A DNA stretch of 64,000 nt from Ridgeia piscesae (Eukaryota > Annelida > Polychaeta > Sabellida > Siboglinidae). The position numbers were made by a program, and so were the translations under genes. Where the stretch lies: the NCBI GenBank assembly GCA_025642075.2, contig JAODUO010001071.1:62001-126000 (forward strand), in the 5' to 3' direction. The notes beneath the pieces were generated by a model. The model worked only from the letters and a program-made list of their open reading frames with translations. It did no database searches and was not told the origin of the DNA. Each line of letters begins with the position of its first letter. Position 1 is the first letter of the stretch. Positions 26,436 through 39,489 of the stretch are shown piece after piece.

Positions 26436-29400
26436 AATTTAGTCTATCAGAAAAATATTGTTAAAAGGTAGTCATAATAAAAAAAACGGGCATTTCAGAT
26501 CCACATGAAACATCGCACACAAAGAGACACCGTCGACAGTCGACGACAAGTGGCAGCACTGCTCACAACATTTCGATGGATGTCAGCCACCCCAACAGCA
26601 CACTGTTCTCACTGTTGCTGGACAGCCTGCGTGGAATACACGACCGCGAGATCCAACTGACAAATGACCAATGCGGCCAGCTTATTGACCTGATCACGCG
26701 ACGTGATAGAGACGTTGAGAGTCATCCACTCCCCATAGGCCGTGTCCGATCCAGACAGCCCTCTAGTGGTGAAACGGGTCAGTCAGTGGACGAAAGTTCT
26801 GCTTCGACCAGCTTCTCAGCCATGAGCATGAAATCGTTGTTGAAATCAGATAACGTCTCGCAAAGCGACTCGTCAAAACATCGCGCGGCACCGAGGACGC
26901 CCCTGGTGAGTCCTCGAGCGAAGGTCAAAGGTCAGGACGATCGCACTTCATTGGATAAACCAGTGGAGAGGGTAAGCCGGTGCGCAAAGGTCAGGTCAAA
27001 GATGTCACATGACAGGGACTTAAATTCGGCCAACAGGTGGAGCTGTTTTGTCAAGTCGGTGAACGGATCGCACATGATTTTCAGTTTCATTCCATCCAGT
27101 TATGAGGATCTGTGTGCATTGACCGAAGCCCAACGACAGGACTGTACGAGGCACGACTCAATGGAGAAGGAAGAGGCAAGGACAGTCGGACCAATGTCCA
27201 GTCCCTGTGCGTCCAGTCCCTGTGTGTCCAGAACTGAAGGTGACCATGTGACGAGAGATGCCCAAGTGGATGACGTAGATGTAGCACTGTCAGCCATCTG
27301 CTCATGTCCAGCAATCCCCAACGGTCACATGTCCGTGCCACTGCCACTGTACACCTACAACTGTCCAGGGAATGTCCTCTCAGACCAACTGGTCAACCAC
27401 TGGACATACACGAGACCGCCGGACATCTATGAGGACCTCACGTTCAAGGTATGAACAAACCTTTGTGAAGGTATAATTAAATTTAGATACAATTAAATAT
27501 AATTAAAATTAAATACATTAAATTAAAAGTTAATAAATAAATAAAATTAAAGTAAGCTTCATTTACCATTTTCAGCATTCAAGTACATTTCATGTCAAAT
27601 AGGAATGTGTTCTGGCATTAGATTTGCACTGGTCCAAAATGACCAGGCAAATTTTATATATGTGTTCAACCCACAATCCAGGCCAACAACCCTATAAATA
27701 TTTGTTATGCTCCAAAAATGTCTGTTTGGCTGTTACCTGTCCATTCAAATGTTTACCTGTCCAAAGTTAAGTTTTCCCATCCAAAAGATGGTGATGCAGG
27801 TCTCAAGCAAAATCTATGCTAGATCTCTTTTGGTTTCTTGTAATTTAATGTTTTTGTGTATCACTGTAAAAATTATAAAATTATCTGCAATTGTATTTAC
27901 GCCCACAGTTTTAATGGTTTTCACATTATTGTTATATGACGTTTCCAATGACAACTCTAGTGATGACTATGTTGTGAGACAAACTGAACTTGCTGCCTCA
28001 GATTGACGAGTTGCACTCATCCCTGCTCGAGTCATGTCCGAGTCACAAGAGAGGTCACGGTGCACAGGAGGGGTGTGAACCTGCCAGCCCAGGGGGTGGT
28101 GGGGAGCGGCGGCGGTGGAGCGAGGGAGACAGGAGGGCACGGCTGTGGACGGAACGGGAGAGGGAGGAGGCGGGAGGGGACGACATCTACGGGGACCAGC
28201 TCGACCTGAGGACACACTGCAGGCAGCTCTCAGACACCTTCCTACGCTGCTTCGTCACCGGTCAGTACTAGTGTCCACTCACTGGTCAGTACTAGTGTCC
28301 ACTCACTGGTCAGTACTAGTATCCACTCAATGGTTGTCTGTTTGCCAGTCTGCTAGTGTCCACTCACTGGTCAATGAGTGCCCACTCACTGGTCAGTAGT
28401 AGTGTCCACTCACAGGTCAATGGTAGTATCCACTTGCTGGTTAATACTAGCATTCACTCGCTGATGAATACTATTGTCCACTCACTAGTCACTGGTCAGT
28501 GCTAATGTTCACTCGCTGGACACTGTTAGTGTCCACTCACTAGTTTACATAACTGTTTAATGTTAGTGTCCACTCTGGTCAGTGCTGCTGTCCACTCTCT
28601 ACGGCAATATGTGGTAAGTATCCACTATTCCATTGGTATTGGTGTGTGGTAAATCAGGCTCAAGTATTTCTTGACCAACACCTGGGGCTTGGTCAGTGTG
28701 CATTGTCTGGCAAGCTTCTGGTCAGTGTCTGGTCAGTGTATGAGCTGTGCGTGGTCAGTCTCTGGGCTGTGTCTGGATTGTGTCTGGTCAATCTCTGGGC
28801 TGGGTGTGGTCAGTGTCTGGGCTGCGTGTGGTCAGTGTCTGGCTGTGTATGGTCAGTCTCTGGTCAGGGTCAGTGTATGAGCTGTGTGTGGTCAGTGCCT
28901 GGGCTGTGTCTGGTCAGTGTCTGGATTGTGTCTGGTCAGTCTCTGGTCATTGTCTGGGCTGTGTCTAGTAAATGTCTGGACTATGTCTGGTCAGTGTCTG
29001 GACTGTGTCTGGTCAGTTTATGGGCTGTGTGTGGTCAGTGTCTGGACTGTGTGTGGTTAGTGTCTGGACTGTGTGTGGTCAGTGTCTGGACTGTGTGTGG
29101 TCAGCGTCTGGACTGTGTGTGGTCAATGTCTGGACTGTGTGTGGTCAGTGTCTGTTCAGTGTCTGGACTGTGTCTGGTCAGTTTCTGAGCAATGTGTGGT
29201 CAGTGGCTGGACTGTGTGTGGTCAGTGTCTGGATTGTGTCTGGTCAATTTCTGGGCTGTGTGTGGTGAGTCTCTGGGCTGTGCGTGGTGAGTCTCTGGGC
29301 TGTGCGTGGTGAGTCTCTGGGCTGTGCGTGGTCTGTGTCTGGGCTGTGCGTGGTAAGTCTCTGGGCTGTGCGTGGTAAGTCTCTGGGCTGTGCGTGGTGA

Positions 29401-32400
29401 GTCTCTGGGCTGTGCGTGGTGAGTCTCTGGGCTGTGTGTGGTGAGTCTCTGGGCTGTGTGTGGTGAGTCTCTGTGCTGTGTGTGGTGAGTCTCTGGGCTC
29501 TGTGTGGTCAGTGTATGGGCTGTGTGTGGTCAGTGTCTGGGCTGTGTGTGGTCAGTCTCTGGGCTGTGTGTGGTCAGTGTATAGGCCATGTCTGGTCCAT
29601 CTGTGACATAAGACTTACTATGTGTGACCTGCCTTATGACCTGTCTTATGACTAGCTGTGTTTACTGTATGTTGCTTCATATGCATGTTGCTACATAATG
29701 CTACATGTGTACATGCTACATGTGTAAGTTGTTACATGAGTGTGTTGCTACATGTGTCAGTTGTTACATGAGTGTGTTGCTACATGTGTATGTTGTTATG
29801 TGTATGTTGGTACATGTGTAAGTTGTTACATGAGTATGTTGCTACATGTGTAAGTTGTTACATGAGTGTGTTGCTACATGTGTAAGTTGTTACATGAGTG
29901 TTCTTACATGTGTAAGTTGTTACATGAGTGTTTTGCTACATGTGTCAGTTGTTACATGAGTGTGTTGCTACATGTGTAAGTTGTTACATGAGTGTGTTGC
30001 TACATGTGTCAGTTGTTACATGAGTGTGTTGCTACATGTGTATGTTGTTATGTGTATGCTGGTACACGTGTAAGTTGTTACATGAGTATGTTGCTACATG
30101 TGTATGTTATGTATATGCTGGTATATGTGTAAGTTGTTACATGAGTGTGTTACTACATGTGTATGTTGTTATGTATATGTTGGTACATGTGTCAGTTGTT
30201 ACATGAGTGTGTTGCTACATGTGTAAGTTGTTACATGAGTGTGTTGCTACATGTGTAAGTTGTTACATGAGTGTGTTGCTACATGTGTCAGTTGTTACAT
30301 GAGTGTGTTGCTACATGTGTATGTTGTTATGTGTATGCTGGTACACGTGTAAGTTGTTACATGAGTGTTGCTACATGGCTCAGTTGTTACATGAGTGTGT
30401 TGCTACATGTGTATGTTGTTATGTGTATGCTGGTATATGTGTAAGTTGTTACATGAGTGTGTTACTACATGTGTATGTTGTTATGTATATGCTGGTACAT
30501 GTGTCAGTTGTTACATGAGTGTGTTGCTACATGTGTATGTTGTTATGTATATGTTGGTACATGTGTAAGTTGTTACATGAGTGTGTTTACATGTGTCAGT
30601 TGTTACATGAGTGTGTTGCTACATGAGTATGTTGTTATGTATATGCTGGTACATGTGTAAGTTGTAACATGAGTGTGTTTACATGTGTCAGTTGTTACAT
30701 GAGTGTGTTGCTACATGTGTATGTTGTTATGTATATGCTGGTACATGTGTAAGTTGTAACATGAGTGTATTGCTACATGTGTATGTTGTTATGTATATCC
30801 TGGTACATGTGTAAGTTGTAACATGAATGTGTTGCTACATGTGTATGTTGTTATGTGTATGCTGGTACATGTGTAATTTGTTACATGCGTGTGTTGCTAC
30901 ATGTGTAAGTTGTTACATGAGTGTGTTGCTACATGTGTAAGTTGTTACATGAGTGTGTTGCTACACATGTATGTTGTGTGTATGCTGGTACATGTGTCAG
31001 TTGTTACATGAGTGTATTGCTACATGTGTATGTTGTTATGTATATCCTGGTACATGTGTAAGTTGTAACATGAGTGTGTTGCTACATGTGTATGTTGTTA
31101 TGTGTATGCTGGTACATGTGTAAGTTGTTACGTGAGTGTGTTCCTACATGTGTATGTTGTTACATGAGTGTGTTGCTACACATGTATGTTGTTATGTGTA
31201 TGCTGGTACATGTGTAAGTTGTTACATGAGTGTGTTGCTACACATGTATGTTGTGTGTATGCTGGTACATGTGTAAGTTGTTACATGAGTGTGTTGCTAC
31301 ACATGTATGTTGTGTGTATGCTGGTACATGTGTAAGTTGTTACATGAGTGTTGCTACATGTGTAAGTTGTTACATGAGTGTGTTGCTTCATGTGTAAGTT
31401 GTTACATGTGTGTGTTGCTACACATGTATGTTGTGTGTATGCTGGTACATGTGTAAGTTGTTACATGAGTGTTGCTACATGTGTAAGTTGTTACATGAGT
31501 GTGTTGCTACATGTGTAAGTTGTTACATGAGTGTTGCTACATGTGTAAGTTGTTACATGAGTGTGTTGCTACACATGTATGTTGTGTGTATGCTGGTACA
31601 TGTGTAAGTTGTTACATGAGTGTTGCTACATGTGTAAGTTGTTACATGAGTGTGTTGCTTCATGTGTAAGTTGTTACATGAGTGTGTTGCTACACATGTA
31701 TGTTGTGTGTATGCTGGTACATGTGTAAGTTGTTACATGAGTGTTGCTACATGTGTAAGTTGTTACATGAGTGTGTTGCTACATGTGTAAGTTGTTACAT
31801 GAGTGTGTTGCTACATGTGTAAGTTGTTACATGAGTGTGTTGCTACATGTGTAAGTTGTTACATGAGTGTGTTGCTACACATGTATGTTGTTATGTGTAT
31901 GCTGGTACATGTGTAAGTTGTTACATGAGTGTGTTGCTACATATGTAAGTTGTTACATGAGTGTGTTGCTACACATGTATGTTGTGTGTATGCTGGTACA
32001 TGTGTAAGTTGTTACATGAGTGTGTTGCTACATGTGTAAGTTGTTGTGTGTATGCTGCTACATGTGTAAGTTGTTACATGAGTGTGTTGCTACACATGTA
32101 AGTTGTTATGTGTATGCTGCTACATGTGTAAGTTGTTACATGAGTGTGTTGCTACACATGTATGTTGTGTGTATGCTGGTACATGTGTAAGTTGTTATGT
32201 GTATGCTGCTACATGTGTAAGTTGTTACATGAGTGTGTTGCTACATGTGTAAGTTGTTACATGAGTGTGTTGCTACACATGTATGTTGTTATGTGTATGC
32301 TGGTACATGTGTAAGTTGTTACATGAGTGTGTTGCTTTATGTGTAAGTTGTTACATGAGTGTGTTGCTACACATGTATGTTGTTATGTGTATGCTGGTAC

Positions 32401-33295
32401 ATGTGTAAGTTGTTACATGAGTGTGTTGCTACATGTGTAAGTTGTTACATGAGTGTGTTGCTACACATGTATGTTGTTATGTGTATGCTGGTACATGTGT
32501 AAGTTGTTACATGAGTGTTGCTACATGTGTCAGTTGTTACATGAGTGTGTTGCTACACATGTATGTTGTTATGTGTATGCTGGTACATGTGTAAGTTGTT
32601 ACATGAGTGTGTTGCTTCATGTGTAAGTTGTTACATGAGTGTGTTGCTACACATGTATGTTGTTATGTGTATGCTGGTACATGTGTAAGTTGTTACATGA
32701 GTGTTGCTACATGTGTCAGTTGTTACATGAGTGTGTTGCTACACATGTATGTTGTTATGTGTATGCTGGTATATGTGTAAGTTGTTACATTAGTGTGTTC
32801 CATGCAGCTGTCTTCAAGAGTCTCCAACACGGCTGTGACATTGACTGTCATGATATCGAGGCGGCCATCAACAACATCTGTGAGGAGTCGACGCCGCTTG
32901 AAATTGACGTGACCCGCTTTGTGTACAGCGTGTGTGGACACGTGAGACAGCGCATTGAGAGGCTGAACCGCGCCCGCATCGCCCACGAGGACAACGAGGA
33001 CATCAGGAAGACAATCCCCAAGTCAGTGTCGAAGGACGATGACACGAACACCGTCACCGATGAGGCCAGTCACACGGAGTAAGTGTCACTGTGGTACTGA
33101 GTTGGTGTTACTCATGGCTTTATGCTGATACCTGTCCGTCTGTCATTTGGACAGGTAAAACCCAGTCGTGGACGGGTAGAAATATCGGTGGACAGGTGTT
33201 AAATGGGTGAAAAAGAAAGAGCAAAAAATTAAAAAAGGTCTTCCAAAATCAAAGACATTGTCAGTTGTGCCTAGATAATGGGTGTCATGTGTGTG

Positions 33296-33394
<99 letters not shown>

Positions 33395-36300
33395 ATAGTT
33401 TATTTCAGGTCATGAAACACATCTTACTGGCTTGCATGTATATCAGCTAACATCCATGTGGCCACCAAAAAAGTGTGAATGGCAAAAAATGTATCCTTTA
33501 TTTATTGTTGTGTCCAGGGACCTTGGGTCAGTGGGCAGTCAGACGACAGAACTGACCAGTACCACGGTGCTCCAGTTCCCTCTAGCCCTCCTCCAGGGCA
33601 GTGAGTCTGACTGCGAGGCCGTTGTGGGTTTACACACGCTCATACGGGACAAGTTTGACGCGATCATGGCGAAAAGTTTCAAGCCAGTACCGTCCAATCC
33701 TGACTTCTTCTTTTACTGTCTACCAACATCCTGCGAGAAACAGGTATCGTGTTACAGGAAATGAAACCTTGATTTTGTTTAGATTACTAAATTCATGTTT
33801 AATTGTTTACTAGAAGGTTTCTGTTGTTCTGTGCAATTGATCTACATCGGACTCACTCCTTAATTAATAATTTTACAAATAGGTACTTTATGAATTAATT
33901 AGTTTATTATTAATTATATAATAATTGTAATGGTTTTTAATATATCATAATTATTTACATAATTATCTTAATATTTTTGAAACTATTTTGTGTGTTAATT
34001 ACTTAGTTTATAGTCTTTTTTATGTACTATAATATACATTAAACACATTACATAAACAATTATTACATGCCAATCAATGGGCAGGTTCCGGAGATTCAGC
34101 ACTTTAGAAATGCTAGTTATAATAATTGTTTTTTTGCCCTTTAACCCATTAGACCCCACGCGTCCAAAAGCGCCCGGGTGTCTCCTCCCCAGAGCGCCCG
34201 AAAGCGTCCGGCGGAGATAAAGCCTCTAACGGTGGCCCCATCTTGCGGATACTTAAGAGACTAATTCCCACTGATTCTTTGATATCTCAGCTATGAATCC
34301 TGGGTAATTTTGACATGGGTTTGCATTGAAATTTTTTGAGTTTTTCGTGATTGAAGTTCATCATCTGTGGACCTTCAAAAATGGCGGCGCCTTGGATATC
34401 GTATCTGGTTGCTACTGATTAAGTTTGTGCTTATATATCGTTGGATTGGACACTTCTGGCATTGAACTGAAGGTAAGTTTACATTACGTACGAAATACAA
34501 CTGAATGAGCGATAAAATGAATGATCGGAGCTTTGTTTATGTTTCGTTGTCCAGGTTGGGTGACCAGTAGTCGGGTTTTCAACACCGAAACTGTTGATTA
34601 TGTGTTTATAAATGAAAATTAGGTGTTTTATTATAACAAATCATTAGGTAACATTGCCAATTTTCCTAATGGTTGACATTTCGTTGTTTCAGGTGTCAAA
34701 ATACCAGTGATCACAATGTCAACATACACATTGGCATGACACAGAAGTCGCATATAGGATGATGACAACCAAGATAGAAGTCTTGCAAAGCTGTGTTTCC
34801 TGTCCATATCCAAACAAAATGAACTGATTTACATAGTACCATATCTAAACAAGGCAGAGCATGTGTAAATAGAACAATATAATACATTTTATGTGAATAA
34901 AACATAATATATTCTACTGTATTGTTGTCCAGAATAGTAATGTTCTATGTTTGTCATCTATATATAACAACATATGTTTTACCAACATACACCAAAGTTA
35001 CACCAATTTAAAGATAATTAAATGAACATTAAAATAAACACAACTTGCAATTATAGAAAATCAGTAGTTTTGAAGATACAGCTTAAAATCTGCAAGCACC
35101 CCAAACTGGTGAAATCAGTGGCTGCAGCTTGGGGAACAGGAGCACTAGTCAATTTAACCGGCTGGGGTCTAATGGGTTAAGCGTCACATCTAAATTGACA
35201 CCGCTCACACCAGGGTAATCTTTGACTACACATCACTGTTATATGACTTGACAGTGCGGTACATTATAGTGCCCTGACGGTGTTTTATATGACTTGACAG
35301 TGCGGTACATTATAGTGCCCTGACGATGTTTTATATGACTTGACAGTGCGGTACATTATAGTGCCCTGACGGTGTGTTATATGACTTGACAGTGCGGTAC
35401 ATTATAGTGCCATGACGGTGTGTTATATGACTTGACAATGCGGTACATTATAGTGCCATGACGGTGTGTTATATGACTTGACAGTGCGGTAGATTATAGT
35501 GCCCTGACGATGTTTTATATGACTTGACAGTGCGGTACATTATAGTGCCCTGACGGTGTGTTATATGACTTGACAGTGCGGTACATTATAGTGCCATGAT
35601 GGTGTGTTATATGACTTGACAGTGCGGTACATTATAGTGCCATGACGGTGTGTTATATGACTTGACAGTGCGGTAGATTATAGTGCCCTGACGATGTTTT
35701 ATATGACTTGACAGTGCGGTACATTATAGTGCCCTGACGGTGTGTTATATGACTTGACAGTGCGGTACATTATAGTGCCATGATGGTGTGTTATATGACT
35801 TGACAATGCGGTACATTATAGTGCCATGACGGTGTGTTATATGACTTGACAGTGCGGTAGATTATAGTGCCCTGACGATGTTTTATATGACTTGACAGTG
35901 CGGTACATTATAGTGCCCTGACGGTGTTTTATATGACTTGACAGTGCGGTACATTATAGTGCCATGACGGTGTTTTATATGACTTGACAGTGCGGTACAT
36001 TATAGTGCCATGACGGTGTTTTATATGACTTGACAGTGCGGTACATTATAGTGCCATGACGGTGTGTTATATGACTTGACAGTGCGGTACATTATAGTGC
36101 CCTGACGGTGTTTTACCTGTTCTTCCAGCGGAGCTCAGAATCCGAAAAAGTGGCCTCTGATGATCCGGAGACAGGTGGGTACATGGCGAAGTAAATGAGT
36201 GATTTCCTGTGACACGTTTAGTGATGTAAGCAGGCTGCAACAACCACACATCGTTACATCTTTTCTCTTTGCGATATAAGACAATGATATGAACCATCTC

Positions 36301-36704
36301 AGGTGTATTTTGTATGCGAAAACAGCTCATAACTCAATTTCACAATTCACCAACGTAGCCCCCTTTGATGGACAACATGAATGACTAATCATGCACTCGT
36401 GCTTCTAGACCAGAAACCGCTGACTTCGGATGAGAACGAGGTGTTTATTGAGGACTACATGGATGAGGGGGAGGACGAACTGAGTGAACACTTCTCCAAC
36501 GTCTCCAACCATGACAGTGGCACCCTGGACGATGTTGATGACTTCGCAGAGACCAATGATGACAGAAGTGATGTCGTGCCCCCGCTGTTCCTCTACCTCA
36601 CGTGTTCCGTGCGGTCAAAACGACGCTCCCTTAAGAGTATCCCCGTCAGAAACCTGCCCATATGTCTCGGTAGGTATTAATGTATATATGTATGTATATA
36701 TATA

Positions 36705-36776
<72 letters not shown>

Positions 36777-39220
36777 GACACAAACTTAACAAAATGAATC
36801 GGATGTCGGTAATTTTCAAAATTGAATTATTGGGACCATTGGAAAGAGTCTCAGCTTTCACATGATATATTATGTAAGAAGATACGTCAATTATAAGTTA
36901 AATTACAGCTCGCCAAACGTGTGGGGTAGAAATCTGCAAACTGAGAAAACTGCCTTCAAAGTTTCAAAAACTTTTTGTCGTGTTTCTTGGAATGTACCTT
37001 AGTTACCGTGGACAGATCTCACTGAAATTCGGAATGTGAATAGATAATAGCATGCTTGAGACATTATGTTAATATGAAAACAAGATCTTTAGTCGCGGTA
37101 CAATTAATTTATGAAAATTCCTGTACCTTCATTGGTCAGCAACAGTAAGAATCAACAGCATTCACAACAGATGGTCAAATTTAACAAGTTTAATACTAAA
37201 GAATAACGTAGCTACATAACGACAAGAGATCTGTGACAAATCATCTGTAGCTTGTACACCGGCCACGTCCTCGCTTGCATGTTGTTAGCATGGCGTTCAC
37301 GGGTGATATGTCAACTAACTAGCATCTGTATTATATGCTGTGCGAATGCGCGTGTACTGGTTATTTATATAAGCGTCTCACTCCACCAGTCAGTAGCGCT
37401 ATCTTGGTGCCCCGGGTGACATAACTAGCTCAGGCGAACAGGCCAACCCGTCAGGGCTTTCTGTGGGTCACAGTTCGCATTTATGAACATAAATTTGCCC
37501 ATATATGGACCGATGACACGCCAAGCTTCGTCATGATGCCCGTTTTGTAAGGGATTGTTCTAAACTTATCAGCAAAGACCGTGCAGCTTTTTCCGTGTTG
37601 TTTCATGAAATTCAAGCAGAATGCTTCATATAGGCCCTCGAACATGACACAAAAATACATAAAACAGACTTAAATAGACTACCAATAGTGAAAACTGATA
37701 AAATGAATATTAATGAAGGGAAAATGTCAAAATTGTTGGATTCGCAATTTTCTCACAAAATCAGCATTTACGAAAAATCTGTTTTACCAACATCTGACCC
37801 ATTTCATTAAGATGGTTCACAGTATATATGTATATAATTATACATGTTTCAGCTACTGATGTAAAAGTATAAATAGTGTTGTCCTTTGGATATTCAAATA
37901 ACTTGAATCCTAAGTGTGAAAAAGTTGTTATAATAAAACACAGAAAAGTCGTACAGAATAAAAATTTGAAATACTTCTGTAATAAAGCAAAAACAAGTAT
38001 CACTATAGAAATAATTATTAAACAATACATTTAAAGTGCAAAATTAAGAGTAAGTGGCGCCTAAGACTCTAATTAGTTGCTTTCATCGGAACCAATCTAT
38101 GTTTATTTACATAGAAACCTACTTTGTTAAAAAGTCTTATTGTAGCTCTTAATTGTTGGTAATATTTGTGTGTTATTGCATTAAAATATTCAACATTACT
38201 GGATAGTCAGATTTTTTCATTTGTTTTGCTTTCTAAATATGATAAAAATGATTTTATAAACACTTTTTACATGTATGGTTCAGAAAATATTTTATTGATA
38301 CTATCACAAAATGTCGCAGGTGAGCTGAAGGAGTGCCTCAGTGACCTAACCTCAGAGGTCAATCTCAGTGACCTTCAGATCACCTTGGACATCATCTGTC
38401 TGATGTTGCCGCCGGAGACGGACGTGACGGAGACGAGCAGTCGGCCATGTTACTACCGCATGACGTCACACATGAGTCAGGTGTCATACACGAGTACGTC
38501 ACCTCCGGCCAGTGATGTCCTCGGTGAAACTGATGACTTGGCAAGTCTGCCGACAACCACAGATGCTGGGTGAGTGGCTCTGATGTTACAAGATCAATCT
38601 ATGGTGGCATTCTTGTTCTATTCCAATTGCATTGACTGAAAGGATGTATGTTTTAGCAGTTTTCTATAATATACAACTATAAGAAAACACGTTGAAGTGA
38701 GTTTGATTTTTCATAGTTTTATATTAAGAATAATCAATGCTAACTTTAGTCATATTTCCACAAAAGTCATATGTTTCTGATGTGGCGTTGCAAGTTGAAT
38801 TATTTGTAGGCTTTTCCAGAATAGTTTGTTTTGTTTTTGTAGATATTTTGGTGGGGTAATAATGGTGCCATCTGTGGAATGACTGAACACTCAATTTGTT
38901 CACTAAAATATAAAGAATTCTAAATAACTATCTTTGAATTTTAACATATACATTGCCAGTTGGTAAAGCGGACGTCAATGGTCCAAGGTAGCAAATGAAC
39001 ACAGAAAGAGCCAAGTGGGCCTTGGTAGATCTTTACGTAGAATCCCCTTTAGATGGGTAAAACCCGTTTTGGACGGGGATAAATATGACAGGACAGCTTG
39101 TGGATAGGTAAAAAGAGGAGAAAAAGTTCTTAAAACATCATAGATATTTGCAGTTATGCTTTGATAACAGCTGTCACATGTGTTTGTAGTGCATTTCAGG
39201 TGATAACACACAACTCGGCT

Positions 39221-39266
<46 letters not shown>

Positions 39267-39305
39267 GTGTGTGTGTGTGTGTGTGTGTTTGTGTGTGTGT
39301 TTGTG

Positions 39306-39336
<31 letters not shown>

Positions 39337-39407
39337 TGTGTTTGTGTGTGTGTGTGTGTTTGTGTGTCTGTGTGTTTGTTTGTGTGTGTTGTGTGTTTGT
39401 GTGTGTT

Positions 39408-39489
<82 letters not shown>

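Noticed and set aside
29680..32795. Regularly spaced repeats considered as a CRISPR array
   Set aside because: Units are contiguous with no unique spacers, the genome is eukaryotic, and there are no cas genes.
37240..37480. GC-rich patch in an SZT2 intron as a hidden exon or mobile element
   Set aside because: No open frame with matching phase, no inverted ends and no recognisable protein.
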